From the NCBI GenBank assembly GCA_949318235.1, contig OX439129.1, positions 25,737,636 through 25,801,635 on the forward strand: DNA of 64,000 bases, read 5' to 3'. The position numbers and the translations under genes are program-made. Below, one piece after another: positions 21,101 through 36,006 of the stretch. Numbering within the stretch: position 1 is the stretch's first letter; the number at the start of each line of letters is the position of its first letter. Under the pieces are notes generated by a model. That model worked only from the letters and a program-made list of their open reading frames with translations, was not told where the DNA came from and made no database searches. Source of the stretch: Ecdyonurus torrentis. Taxonomy: Eukaryota > Arthropoda > Insecta > Ephemeroptera > Heptageniidae.

Positions 21101-24100
21101 CGTCAATGTTCACCGATGTCAAGAGGTCAAATAATGCTTAAAATATAAAACAAAAAAGCAACGGTACTGCAGTTCATAAAGTGCACAATCAATGCAATAC
21201 AAGACTATAGTGGTTTTATAAAATTTGCTACCCAATAAGTATTATTTCTATACCTCTATGGAATTATCGTCACATTAAAATGACTTAAGAAATTGATAGA
21301 TTTCCGTTATGCACCTAGCCGCAAGCACGTCACGGCTTTGTGTTGCATTGCCATAGTAATCATACTATAGCTGAGAAATTGAGGGAGCGGCGGCATTGAT
21401 TCATGCAATATAATATAATGCACTCTGAGAACTACACGATCTCGTGCGGTGATGACGATTGTAGGTACTGTACGGTACAAGCTGTCTGTCTTGTCTATCT
21501 ATATGTGTGTGGATTGTGGATATACCTCACATTAAGTGATCAATATACCCTTGAATAAAACAACCTATACCACGTGACCGGCAATATTGTTGTGCTCTTG
21601 CATTTTATTGTGAAAATAATATAGGTCAATTTTAATTGCATGCAGAAAAAGACACTATACTTGACTTTTACATTTTAACGTCAATATATTTCTCTTCAAA
21701 ATTCTATAAGAATAACTTTTTAAATCCGTATTTTAATAAGATTTTCTTAACAAGGTATATTTATTAAGTAGGTTGGCTTTATTTTTTGAAACTAATGTAT
21801 TCAATGGTTAAATTTTTTTATATTATTATTGATTTTCTTTGTTGTATCTTTAAGATTCTTTATGTATATTATATTACCGTGCGTCCTTTTTCTGAAATTT
21901 TATATTATAATAGCATTAGTTAAATGAAATTGATCATACAAAGTTTTAGTTGTCAGAGTTTCAATGTAACATTTTTTTATAATTATTTTTACGACATTCA
22001 TTGTAACAAGATACTTTTGTAATTTATTTTTGTAATGATTTGGCATGCAAATTAATGTCAGTTGATTGGCATTTGTTAACACATTAAACCGCAAGTATAC
22101 GAAGATATGGTGCAAAACCGCGCTTGCATTGATTGACTATATGATGAAATGTAATGTATGTTTTTATTTGGCATGATGCTTAAATGTGTCGGCTCTTTTG
22201 GTTCTTATGATGTAGCCGCCTTCATATGTCTGTATGTATATAATGTAATGTGTTTCGCATGTGCTCACATCACACCAAACCTCGAAATGATTATATTAAA
22301 GATATGAATTTGATTTACTGTTCAACTCATTTGCAGATATCTCATCTTGATATTTTATGTAAAAATGAAAGAAGAAAAATTATAAACTGTTATTATATAT
22401 TTGCGGTTTAATTATTCCCAAATTTTGCGTGTCAAGTACTTGCATTATATTTTCTTTGGTATTATGCAAACACAAATTGTTATTGTCATGCACGCGTGTA
22501 ACAATTGTCTTAAAATGTCTCTATAAAAAAATGTATAATATACATTACAAAATTTTACCACGACTCGAGAGAAAACGTACGTCTTATTAAATAAATACAG
22601 GAACTCTGCATATTATTAAATAATAGCATGTGTATCGTATTCATGTAAAGTTTTCAAAAAGCGGAAATCAAAAAAGCAACCAAGATAATGATAAATATGT
22701 TATGATTTACACAATGCTTGTGGTATAGTCACTTCCACGGTTTTATCTTTTGTGAAGTCGTCGTGAAATATGAAAACATTACTTTGATATATCATCCAGC
22801 AGTTGTTTCTTTCACGTCAGTCTAGACATTCAATTATTAATCTATTTGACATTACTTTAATGTCATCTTTTAGTGAATACGCTCAATTTTTTATTTTTAA
22901 ACACGCAGTATTTTCTACCGGATTTTAAAAAAATTTGTGAAACCATCAATGCTCCACTTGTGATATAAGCTTTGTGAGAGTTTTAATTTTACGTGTATAT
23001 TACGCTTTGAAAGCTGGTTGATTTTGTTTCTCTACATACTACATAGCAAAGGAACTGTGACTTACATTTGTATAAAAGGTGATAATATTATACTCTTATA
23101 CAATAACACAATGCATCGATCGTCTTTGAAATGCTGATGCTTGCACCTGGTTCATGTTAAGTTCTCTATTTGTGTACCGTTTTGACATTTTTATTATTAT
23201 TATTATTATTTGGTTCCGCGTGCTGCTTAAAAAACAAAACACCTCCTTGAAAACAATAATTAACAATTACGTATATCTTACATTTTTTTAGTGTACATTT
23301 TTTTTTATATATATATATTTTTTTTTACCAGCTTGCTTTTCACCTGCTTACTTTTTCGAATAAAAAAAAAATAAAAAAAAAAACATCTGTTGTTTTATAA
23401 CAACTCTTGCCAATTAATTATGTTAGTGGTTTCGTTTCTCTACGTATAGGGTTCCATTCTCTTTGTAAGTTTTGTAGTGCATGTAGTGTCGGTTGATGAA
23501 TCCATGTTGGTGCATGCATATTATGTGACACCTCAGAAGAGAATTGCCCAGTTCACCTCCAAGACCGTGCCATATACTATATACCTAAGTACTGTACTTA
23601 TACTTAAACTTAGTAGATATTATACAAATACATTACGAAGATTATGCACCAGAGAAAACTGTAACTCCATTTACGTTCTCTGTTCAATCATTTAGTATTT
23701 ATTTTATTGCAATTTAGAACGATTCTTATAATGCATGTACGATACTTCAGCTAAATGAAATTCAATTGATTAGCTTCTCTATCTCTCTGTTGTGGAAATA
23801 TCATGCTGATGATGATGTTCAATCTCATATTGATACGAAATAGAGGTTACTAAGTAATTATGTTACTGTGGTTGTTGAATTATAATAGAAATGAAATGGA
23901 AAAAAAAATAGATTGAGATTAACAATGGTATCACATTAAAAGGAGAAAATGGCTCAATCAACTCTTTGTTTGCAAAACGCCGGCAGATATAGGGATCAGA
24001 AAAGGAAAAAAAAAAAGTTTATTTTTTGAGAGTTTGTATTTATGTTTGATTCAATGATGTTATTATATCCTTTTTAATTGTTTACTATTTCGAATTGACC

Positions 24101-25072
24101 ATGTGTTCTTCATTTTCGACGTTTCGAAAACGCGTGATATTAGCTGCGATCGATGCTAATGACGTATGTGTCAGCAGTACTGTACGTACCGACATGAATT
24201 GAATAACCTGCAATTTTAGTAATGCTTTTCAGTCTATAGTTGTGCAGGTTTTTCATTTCCTTGCGGTACATTGACACTTGGCACAAAATGCCATCTTATC
24301 AATTTTCATTCTTATCAAAGTATTAAAATTAGTGTTGAAATAAATAAATAAAATATCATAAATATTATTTATAATAATAATAAATAAAATCACGACATGC
24401 TGATGAAGTTTCCAATCACGGATGTAAAGAAATAGCGTCACGAGTTTCGATATTTTAGGTGTTGTCTTCATTTTTAAATTAAACTGGAATAATATATTGC
24501 TAAAGTAACAATGAAATTTATTTTGTCTAAACTTTTGATTATAGCAGATGTTGAGAAGAATAAATTCGCATTTTTGCATTATAAGAAAAGAAAATGTTAA
24601 TAAAAACTATATTATTACAACCTTCATTCTAAAATTACTTTCTTCGTTTTAGGTGCAAAACAAATTGTCTGGCTTTTAAACCTCAAATTGTGCTATAAAT
24701 AAATATTGAATACGTATTGAAGGCAAATTTGTGGTATGGTGTAGAAATTTCATAGCAGGATCGATTGACACAGGCAAAATTGTCGATATATCATAGTTAT
24801 CCACATTAGTTATTAGTATTTTTGCTTTGCTTTTGAGGTTGCAGTTTTTTGAGACATTTAAAAAAAAATATATATTTGTAACGATCATAATTTGAACTGC
24901 CGGATAAGTAGAACAAAACAAAAACAGTGTGTGTAGTATTTCAGAATTGGAATATATTATTATTTTGTCTACGAAAATATTAGCATTCAATTGTATGTAT
25001 TTACTTTTATTAGTCGTGGACGTTGTGTGATATATAGAAATAATTGCAAGAAATTGTGGGAAAGGTGTTATA
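14242..25072. other. AT-rich noncoding stretch
   Basis: No exon set, tRNA or known protein could be supported. It contains long T tracts (14566-14608, 16171-16196, 19723-19756), a (TC)n repeat at 18065-18112 and small GC-richer patches near 19330-19600, 20520-20660 and 21300-21480. An open frame of 115 codons at 18317-18664 has no recognisable family and no flanking splice signals that I trust. Confidence 0.5.
18065..18112. repeat. (TC)24 microsatellite
   Basis: Uninterrupted TC dinucleotides. Confidence 0.95.
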
Positions 25073-25364
25073 GTGTTTAGTGGCGCTAGCTCACTCGCGA
25101 CGCGCAACTCACGGGCGGCTCACACAACGGCCGCGGCAAGCTCGCGAGCTCTGACTTTAATCTCGACGACGTCAGTGGTGCGAGAGACGGTGCTAACACC
25201 ACACGTACGTCGCGCTCACTCCTCTTTTTTTATTCTTATTTTTTTTTTTTTTAAACAACCAGTGAATAGTTTTTACACCTTTGGTTAAATCAAAAGTCAT
25301 GGACGTAATATCATCATCTCGTTGACAACTCTGAAAACGTCATTTAATATTATTATCTTAACAG
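25073..25364 (+). promoter_or_regulatory. CpG-dense cluster with putative first exon ending in a consensus donor
   Basis: About 25 CpG dinucleotides fall between 25083 and 25225, in a background that is nearly CpG-free. The following stretch ends TTAACAG|GTAAGC at 25364/25365. This is the best candidate in the upstream region for the first, noncoding exon of the DNAJB6-like gene, whose start-codon exon begins after an acceptor at 36810. If joined, the leader holds a uORF of eight codons starting ATGGACGTA at about 25299. The join is inference only. Confidence 0.4.
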
Positions 25365-28300
25365 GTAAGCATTTTGTCCTTGGTTACTTGTTTATTACTA
25401 ACCAAGTTCTAGTGCTAAGTGAGTTATAGTATTATTTATGCATTTATAATGTATATAAAGTAATAATAATTTGATGAGTGAGGCAAGGTAGTTAATATAC
25501 CTTCAGATCGTTACTTTGTTGACTCACGCAAACTCTCGTGCAGCTGACCGTATGGTGTTATTCATTGCTTTGTAAACAGTATACAATATACACGACATTT
25601 TCATGTCTCCTTATTCATTACCATGTTTAGTAATACAGAGAAATATATTTTTATTTTTTTTCAAACGGCTCGTAATGTTATTTCGAATTATTACAATCGA
25701 GTCATATAAAATTTATATAAATTACTCGTTCAAATCAGATAAAATGTGCATTAATTATTTATCAACATAATAATGAAGTGTTATCTTATCGATAACGTTA
25801 GCACGTGCTGCTTTTATTATATTTTTATCTGTTTCTTTCAAATGGTGTCATTGTCATCTTAAACCAATCCTTATAATAATGAAATTTGAAGATAACTTCA
25901 CATTTATTTTGTCCTATACTATATTATATATTTACTCCGCAGTTTACGTTAAAATAAGTAAATGATGTTATTGATGTTTATTTTTAAATTACAATTTGTA
26001 GAGTAATTGAGTTGTGTTTGAAAGTTAAAGTAATGCCAGGTATTTAATATTAATAGTATAATAAGCTAGCTGGCAACTGACTTGCACTCAATTAAATTTT
26101 CTAGCAGAGGCGGACTGGGCATACAAAATATAGCCAAGTAATGGCGATATCAAAATATCCCGTGGGAGGATAGATATTATAGCATTAAATTTCACCCTAT
26201 ATGTACTCGGGGGCACAAACCAAAAAATTGTACTTTGGAAATTCGTACACGCGCGTTCAGATAGCGTATAACCTCTTTGCAAAATATTTGCCCTGAGGTT
26301 TCAATCGCGCTCCTGCATGGTCAGGGGAAAGTATAAATTTAAAACATACAACACGCAAACCTATTTCTATACATCTATGCTACATTCAAGCTGTCGTTTC
26401 TTTGTTCCATGCAAATTTTTACTTAAAATTAGAAGAAAAACTACAACATTTATATTATAAATCTGAAGGAGCCATAGTAGCGTTATTTACATTGTGATTT
26501 TAATTGTAAATACAAAAAAATATATATTTATATAAATAATACCCTAATTCAATGTCAAGTCAGCACGCTAAATATTATGATGTTTATTTTGCACGAATTT
26601 TACATTATTATAGTGTTTCTGAATTAAAACGGAATACGTAATTGCATTTTAAATGTAACCCGTGCATGACATAATAAATCGTGTATTAATAATAATAAAA
26701 AGTGAATGAAGTGTGGATAGAAGCTGAAGAGTTAACATAGTAAAAAAAAAAAATCGCGTGTTATAATGTTTTGCAATGAGTGCAGTTTTCATCATCTTGA
26801 AGCTAGCTGATGTTTTCTTTCTATACACCATGAGCAAAGCAAAACACTCATGCGCTTTTATCATTATACTACATTCAACATTGAATATGCACATTAAAAA
26901 GCTGCGCAACTCAAATAAGCCACGGGGCACTTTTCTAACTTCATCCACATGTCTCACGATCGACCGTGAAAATAATTGGTCTCTTATCCAATCTCCTCCA
27001 AGTCTGTGCAGTAGCAGTGATTTAGTAAAATATAATGCGATACGTTATAGTTTTTATGTAGTGAAATCATGTCGAATCTGTAATCTAAACATTATTGAGT
27101 TGCTTGCAATATACTGTAATAACACTTTCTCTCCGAATATTTGTTAAATCAATTATCATTTGAAAAAGTTGTGTAATACGGTTACAAAAAAATCTTTACA
27201 AAGTTATAGAAAAAACATAATTATAGCTAACTAACTGCTCGCGTAACATTATTTATAGCTTTACGATCAATACGCTTGAAGTTGGATATAATAATATTTT
27301 GTATTGCCTGGCAGACAATGGAAAGGAAAAAAAAAAAAAAAAAGCTCGAATGTATCGAATATTGTCAGTGTCAGCAAAAATGAGAATATATTCCAAAATC
27401 ACGCAAGGTGTATATAAAAATTAACGATAGCAACGTTACTTTACATAGTGATCAATGATCATTTGCTATATAAATAAGCTTACAAAAATTATTGCAAATA
27501 AAAGCAGTTCCGCAGTTTATGATTTATTCGTGGTATACTCATCAATCTCATCATTCAAATAGTCATACAATTTTATTTTCTCATGGTCTTTATGAGTTAT
27601 GATAATTTATTTCAAAACTATAAAAATATATTTATGTAATTATTAGATTGTAAAAATTTCCTAAGTCACTTTAATCTAACTTTTTTTTTTCCTCTTAATC
27701 ATCTGAGCTGCCAAGACGTTAAGTTTAATCCTCTTTCTCGTATTTCACTCGTAAGCAGCTTGAACTCTTGAAGATTATATTATACACACAGTCTTGCTGT
27801 CAGCTGTGTGTACGTATTCACAAAGTAATTATACGGTGGCTCTTACATAAGCATAGTGACATTTTTGTTTCGTGCTGACGTAATATTAGCGTAATATATT
27901 ATATTACATAATAAAATCACTATACGAAATTGAGTGGCTTCTGTGACCCTCGCGTATATATGGATTATTTGATGTATCATAATGAGAGTGGGTGTGAAAA
28001 ATAACATCTTACTTTCTCAGAGCAAGTGATAAATGGGATATGTACATTTAAAAATATAAATGCGTATGAAGTATGAACAATACAAATTAATCTTCATGAT
28101 TAAGACTTCTGTTTACAGTCGATTTTTTGTAGAAGAGAGAAACATTAAAAATTTAATAAATAAATTGTCTTCTATAGCAGAAATTTCCAGCAATAGCTTA
28201 TTCATTTCTTTACTCATAAAAATGTTTTTTCTCTGCCTTGCATTTAATATAAATTTTTTGATGCACCGTAAATTTTTTTCCTTTCTTGGAACAAATAAAA

Positions 28301-29013
28301 TTACCATTATATAAAGGGAAATACAAACACATGTAAACGCCAAATCAGTGTCTATTTATGTGGTTATTTATTAATATAATCCCCTTTGGGCAATACTATT
28401 CTATTAAAACTATAGCATTTCAGTTGAAAAATTATTATGTTAATTTACCACCCATATCAGACAGTTACGTCATATTAACGTGGGTGTATTATGTTTGCTT
28501 TCCAAAGTAATTTATGCAACGGCTGCAGTAAAACAGCTGAAACAAGTTAAAGAACTGCTAATAAACGAATGCAGACATTTTAACTGCAGTTCAGTTGCAG
28601 GCAGCCGCAGGTAAATATTGCATTACGTGGTGATGTCAGGGTACAGGGCACGAGAAGGTCAGCGATCGCTCAAGTCCTATCCCTGTGCATGTCGCGTGGG
28701 TCGCAAAGCAAGGAATAGCGTGGGCTCTATACCTAATGCTCGTCTCTCACGGTCACCATTATAGTTTTCTTATACTTGGTCCTTTTCAATCTTCAGTGTA
28801 TATAATAAGGCAAGAATATTATACCGGTATCTTATTATTTATTAGCATGTTAATCAAATAATCTTCGTTATGGAGGAAATTTTGTAGAATATGGATATGG
28901 TGTTGACTTTGATATTTTGAGAGGTCATGGAGGTTTGGTTTAAATTTTGATATCATATGCTGACCTGAAATTGTCTGGTTTTAATTTAAAACGTATAACT
29001 TTTTTTCAATTGA

Positions 29014-29017
<4 letters not shown>

Positions 29018-29081
<64 letters not shown>
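29018..29081. repeat. (CT)n microsatellite, about 64 bp
   Basis: Uninterrupted CT dinucleotides, the longest dinucleotide tract of this type in the window. Confidence 0.95.
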
Positions 29082-29084
<3 letters not shown>

Positions 29085-30014
29085 CAGAAAGTTTCTTTCT
29101 CCATGTAGGGCAGTAACAGCAAGGGCAGCAGCATGTATGGATTCAATTAATGCAAAGAATGCGTTACGTTGAGTTGTCGCCCTTGTTTGTCACCACTGAT
29201 CTAACCGTTAAATTAGCGATAATTGTACTTGTCATTTTATATATTTAATTTGATTTTAATTGACATGTTGCTAACCATGTAAAAGTGGATAGTTCAATAA
29301 TGTTATTGTGTTTATGAATTATGGTACTAATTAAATAAATCCTTCCAATTGACCCAGTATTTAATCACTATATCATAAGTATATATAAAAACTTCTTGTA
29401 ATTATTAGACCCATAATTCAGTTTAATGTTACATTATAACGTAATTTAAACCGTGTAATGCATTTTCTTTTTCAATAAATGCTCACTAACTCCCAGTTCA
29501 GTATTGTACTTCATATTTAATTGATAATTCACACTCCAATTAAGCGATAGTTCTTTCATTATATATTAAAAGCTTAATCATTTTAATGTTTGTGATGTTA
29601 AAATTTAGAAGTACCTGCTAAGTACCGCGGAAAAAAAAATATATAGATCGCAGGGACGCGGTGTCATTGGTCGCTGCAATGACCGCAGCGTTTTAGTTTT
29701 ATAAATATAATTTTGTAGTGCTTGAGAACGAATGCTATGAATATAAATAAAGATGAGAGTAAATATAGATTAGCAAGATATACTCCAGCATGTGTATCCG
29801 TGACTTTTTGCTCCTTAGCTAGACAATGTCAAGGCTGGCACAGCTAGCTTGTGCTGCTCGCTCATTGCAATTACACATTCAGCTTTATTGTTTTCTCTGT
29901 TATGGTCATTAAATTTAATAATAGTTTAAGCCAGTGCAATAATCAAAAAGATTATTGTTTTCGTATAGGAAGAAAATAAAATTAAAGAAAAAAAAAGGCG
30001 TCATCTATAAGGAC

Positions 30015-30049
<35 letters not shown>

Positions 30050-33000
30050 ACATAAGAAAAAACATGACTGCGTGTGTTGGGCATTTAATGAGCGTGCGAA
30101 CACGACCCTGACCAAAATGTACTCCAACTTGCGGACGTTGCCCTTTGGTGTCATCTTGTCCAGCTGCTGTAATAGTGTAGACAAGACAGAAAGTTCTGTG
30201 CGTCCAGTGCAAAAAATGTTAAATGTTTGTTTTGATCTAAACGGTCCAGTGGGTCAATAAAAAATAAAAATCTCCAATATCACTGGTCATTTACCTATAA
30301 TTATCTGAACCGCAAGATATTTGTAAACAAATAAGAGTCGCGCGTGTTAAACTTACGTGACCCATTTTCATCGTTGTGTTTTAAGCAAAAGAAAACATTG
30401 TCAGCAACACTTTGAATGCCCCGACTGGTACGTTTTCTTTTGCTCTCTCACCTCATTATCATAGCCGCAGTCTTTTTATTTTAAACCAAAAGTCGTGATG
30501 TAGTCCTTTCAATTTTTTTTTTCTTCTTCATTGATGTTGGTTCATTATCATATTATACGACGAGGGCCGGTTATCTTTACTTGGCCTCATTGTTTTCGAG
30601 CCAGTCGGCTATCTTAATTGCATGCAGTCAAATTTTTATCGTATTCATTTTACATTTCAAGTCACTTAATTTTTTTTTCTATAATCTTTTTTACTGCGTG
30701 ACCGTTTGTTTTACTGTCGTTTACGGTATGTAAATTACGTATAGTATAGTACATAGAGACTATTTTTATTTTCGAACAGCTTTGTTGTTATTGTAATAGA
30801 AATTAGTAAATGTTTTGCACTGTGAGTATACATGATTCCCACTCGGGCCACCGTCGCGTTCGTATAGCTATTGGGCCACTGCCGCGTTTTGCTAAAGATA
30901 GATTCCCTGTGCTGGGAATAGAAGGCAGAGAGCGTATCGGCTACTCTTGCTCGCACACAGCAGCAATTCGCGATCGCGAGTTGAGTTTTTTTTTTTTTTT
31001 TTTACTCACTTATTCGCGTTCACTTTGCCTCTGTTTTACTTACACCGGCGTAGCACCGGCCCGAGTCACGGTGACCTTGGGTCAGTCAGTCACTTCTCTC
31101 CACCTCCCCACTTACTTTAACATCAAATCAAAAGTTACACGTAATGCCACTGAAAAGAGTGCCGTCCCCTACCGTGATACCTCCCGGAATCAAAATGTTA
31201 TAGTCGTACACCAGACTGGAGAACAGCGGAGATCTCACATTATTTACGACAAACAGTCTACCATGACACCAGACAACTACGAAGCCATTACTGTACCCAC
31301 CTATACCTTACTGTTCGTGACATGAAAGTCTAAACCATGTAGCCAAGGAGGCTGCTCTTTGATGAATATCTCGTTTTTTAGAACCTACATTTTGCTGTTG
31401 CTAAGCAAAAGTAAATTATAGTGGTATCAATATTACCAGAACCTGCGAAAATGGGTTTCTTGTTTGCTTAAATGTTTATATTCATAGCTAAAATTATTTT
31501 GTTGCGTTCATCATAGCTCGTTAATTGCTTTACTCTTAGCTTCTGCTATAGAGTTTTCTTCTTCCGTCGTGTAAGATATAAGATATTAAATATTCAGATT
31601 GTAGAGAACGCAGATTATGTGCACCGGTTGTTGGTTGTTATTGCATAACGTCAGGGTTCAAACTCTTGGTGCTCATCTGATAATGACTGCACCAACACTC
31701 TCCCTTGCTGCACGCGCCTCCGCGGAATAGCGCCCACCCATCATAATGATGTAGTGGGTTTTTAGAACTTTTGACACGCGGTACTGTTACAAGCGCGCGC
31801 CTACCTGTAGCGTGGTCAGCTCCCACGAGGATTGCATTTGTGGGGGTCGTGATGGTGTAGGTGCGATCATCGGGGTCCAGACCACCTCTGCACCAGCCAT
31901 TGCTGACTCAGATGTGGAGGTGCGAACGTGTATTGTAGCTAAGCTGGGATCTTGTTAGTTACTTGCCTGAGCATTATATAGCGGTGACGGCACAGCTCCA
32001 GAGGTAGAGAGAGAAAGATCAAGTTGGCCGGACACCGGGCGTCCTTGCAAACCAACACGTTCTCCATACGTTTACCGCAACTCACAAGCATACAGATTGC
32101 ATATTATGTTTTAGTTCCGCCATGCAAACCCTCAACTCACTTAGATCACTTTACTCTAGCATCAAGCAAGTGATATCTTGCTTTAAATAATAAGTAAAGT
32201 AATGAAAATCAGCAAAATATGTATGTAGTGGAATAAATACATAAATGCTGCTTGTAAGTCGGTGTATTTCAGTTGTGATGACCTTTTAATTAATTGAAGC
32301 AAACAATATTTTTTGTTGAAACACTTTCTATTTTCTTTCTTTTCACTTTATTCTGTATAATCAGAAGTTTCTCAATCTACAATAATTAAAAAATATATAA
32401 CAAAAAAATAACAGTTTTTACATTCTTTTGTCATTCCCACAGAATTAATTTGCAAGACCACAAAATTAGAATAATTTACACAATTATTGATGTCTTAATG
32501 ATTTAATTTTTGAGAAAGCCGCAAGAGATTATAAATTATAATATAATTCTTTCCTTCATCCATGTATATTTCTCAAATTTTTGTCAAATCAAAAGCCTTG
32601 AAGCTTGTCAGTAAAAACGCCTAGAAGTTGGTCACGCAATCACCACAAAATACGCCAATGAAATTTTCCTTTTTGTTGCTTTTTTTTTTTTTTTTTTTTT
32701 TTAATAGTCTACTGTCCAGCATTTAAGTGACTCATAAATTTTAGCTCAAGGGATAATTTTTTTCCTTTCAAACTTTCGTGTTGTGTTTTATGTTTTATTG
32801 TATATTTTTTATTGATATTATTTTTATTATTTTTTAGTGTTTACTTTCTCAAAAAAAATAATAATAATAAAAATTGTTATACATTTAAGTGCCAAACATT
32901 ATCTGCAAGATTAACTTATTATTCACTCCCAACAAAGGCATCCTATTTATGCCAACAATGGACAACTTCATATATATATTATAATAATATGTGTACGTGC

Positions 33001-34901
33001 AAATGTAATTTCATGGCCACGCAAGCATGAACTATATTATTACACTGCAAATAATTTTGAAGTTTTGCTCCTGTTTTCAAATGTAATTATATCTTATTAT
33101 ACTGCGATTTATCTAATCATCCTTGTATATTGTTTACGTGTGCAGTACATGACGTGTTATGATGTGACTCATTGGTCATAGTAAGAGGTGCAAGTAGCGG
33201 TGTGATGATGAAGGATACAAAACGGAAAGGTAAATTAGCGTTGGCGAAATCCAAAACCACGTCATTTACGTAGCTTCAAAACGTCATATTTTTCATCTTG
33301 ACATTTTCCATTATGTTGCAACATTAGTACACTACACAATCCCTCATTATGTTACACGTTGCGTGAAAAGTATCCAATGTGCAAGTCTGAAATATTACAG
33401 TGTGGGGGTGTATGTTTTTAAAAAGTTGTCGTGTCATTATTACCAAAACTGGTGCAAGAATACAGCTGTAAATTGTGTTGGAATTGTATAGGGTATGATA
33501 CTGTGTATGTACGTACACCCACTTACAATTAACTTAATGAAGTTAAGTTCAATTTATATAAAATTTTACTTTTTTGATTTTGATAAAAAATGTGACTTTT
33601 TGTTTTTATATAAAGTATATATTATAGTGGAGTATTTTTATGTTTGCGTCTGTTCAGTAATGGGATAATAAAATTTATAACGCCTTTAATATTATCGTGC
33701 GTGTCCAGTCAAACTCATTTCTAGATATTTCACAATGAAACTGTGTCAATAAAATTATGAAGGATGACGAAAAATATTACTGTTTTATTAGGAAAAAAAA
33801 TTTAGGTTATGGAGTGTAATATTATGTTAATTTTAATTTTTTTTCTTTCTTTTTACGGTAGCAGCTTAATCAAAATATTAATAATAATTTTTTTAAGTTT
33901 TTGGAAATTTCAATCAATATTTAACGTTATTGTTGACATAATGTGTGATATTTAAATTTGTGCTTCGTGCCACATTAATAATCCGATGGCACGCGCGACT
34001 AGAAATTTTGCTTTATTATATATTTTGATCTATAAAAATGTGACCATGAGGACCTTTTGTTGATATTTTGCTATTTTCAAACTTGGCACAGTTCCAGAAA
34101 AAGAAGAAAGGGGGAAATTAATCTTTGTGTTTCTGTGGTGTAATTTCAATAGTTCGAATTTACATTTAACATACAGCTAGCTTAAAATCAAAATAGTCAA
34201 TCAACTATACATTGTACAGTATACAAAGTTGTACGTAGACTTATATATAATACAGTACATGAGGTGTGCGTGCTATTATTATAACTAAAACTATGGTACC
34301 TATCAATGAAAGTCGAAACTGTATTATTATTTATTTTTTACTATTATTATTTATTATTTTTCATTTGATTACAAATGGCTTCTTTCAAGGTATATATTTA
34401 TACTTGTTCCGTACTTCTAGAACTGATATGTATATTATTTATTATTGAGCAGATAATTGTGATAATGCGCGCAGTAGAGAGAGAGAATTATTTTTTGCAA
34501 ATTAATTTAAAATAAACCTTGTTACAACAGAAATTTAACTTCCCTTATACTCTTAAGCCAGGAAATTATAATAATATACTCTAATTTTCAAAGAGCACTC
34601 CTACCTCGTGTCTTTTTTTTTTTTTTTTTTTTTTTTTTTTGGACCCAAAATTTATTGGGAGATTTTTATAAGGTACATGTTTTATGTTTGTGGTTATAGT
34701 TGTAGGATAATACCGTATATTGAAATATTTTGGGAGTAGCATTGAAATCGGGATGGTAACGTTCAACTCATGTTCTGTACCTGATATATTTGTGTCATTA
34801 ACCCTTTGCGTGATCGATCTTCATTTCAAAGTAGCGGGAGGTCTTGCCCTATCGAGTATCGAAAGGGTAATTCAGGTTATGCAAAATTGTGAAATATGAC
34901 T

Positions 34902-34945
<44 letters not shown>

Positions 34946-35967
34946 GTAACTATACAGATTGAAAAAAGCAGTATAATACTCAATGATACACTTTATAATT
35001 ACAACATCCCCTAATTTGCTTGAGAATTTGTGGCTTGCGCGATGACGTACAGCAGGCTGATTCGTTGACCTGATGATGACTGCCAAGGCAGCCATGTATT
35101 GTATTTATGTCTGGAGGAGTTGAGGACGTATGTTTGCATTGGTGTGTCAGCAGTCAGCACAGTCAGCTAGCTGCACGTCCGGCACTCATTGGTATATTAT
35201 ATTATTATGTAGGCTTTTTGCTATAGAAATAAGTGATTTTCATGACAACCACTGCAAGTTATCTTTTAATTGAAGTGTGTAATAATAAGGTAATTAATAC
35301 ATTTTATTGATAAAGTCATCATAGTTAATATACAGTTATAACTATTTTAGTGTTTTAGTTCGGTGTTTAAGGATTATTTAACTATTCAATTTTATTTTTT
35401 TATTTCGTATTGGTTTTAAGACAAAAAAAAAAATAATAATAATGTTATAATTAATCAAATATTAAGGGAATTTTTCCCCCTGCTTTTTAATATAGTGAGG
35501 CAGGCAAGCAGCTCTCATGTTTGAACAATGAACTATTTACTTGTGGTCGATGGTTAGATTGTATAGTATCGCGTGCAATGCTCGGACGTGTTATCGGCCA
35601 CCCAATGTGTGACGTGCTTACTAGGCCACGTGGAATACAATTGAGAGCTGAATATAATATTAAATCTCCTTTCTCAACCCCCTGGATGTCGTGACCGTAT
35701 GAAACTAAATTGTGCTATAGGCTAAATGAATACTATCATAAATTAAATTTAAATATTCAATTATTGATTGTTAATGATTCCGTGCCACTTGTATTGATTT
35801 TGATTAATGTGATGAACACCTTTTTTTTTTTTTTTTGCACGGTGATATCTTAACAATGGCATTGCCTAATACAGATGCAATAGACTGGAGAGGAAACAGA
35901 CCTACCTTTTCATTATTTTTAAAACATTATTATTTACTTTTTATTGGAGAACCTTGGGTTCCGTCAT

Positions 35968-36006
35968 AATCGCGACTTGTAAGGCGGCTCGAGGCCAGTC
36001 GCGATT
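35968..36006. repeat. Perfect 10-bp inverted repeat, CpG-rich
   Basis: AATCGCGACT and AGTCGCGATT separated by 19 bp containing GGCGGCTCGAGGCC. It is the only stem of this quality in a CpG-rich patch about 850 bp upstream of the DNAJB6-like start codon. Function unknown. Confidence 0.6.

Noticed and set aside
26098..26340. CAGAGGCGGACTGGG, resembling ends of some DNA transposons
   Set aside because: No matching inverted end or target duplication found nearby.
30810..31325. 171-codon + strand ORF
   Set aside because: It spans a T tract giving a phenylalanine run, lies in a GC-richer patch where long frames arise by chance, and matches no family I know.
31653..31665. GGTTCAAACTC, similar to a tRNA B box
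   Set aside because: No A box or cloverleaf arms can be formed around it.
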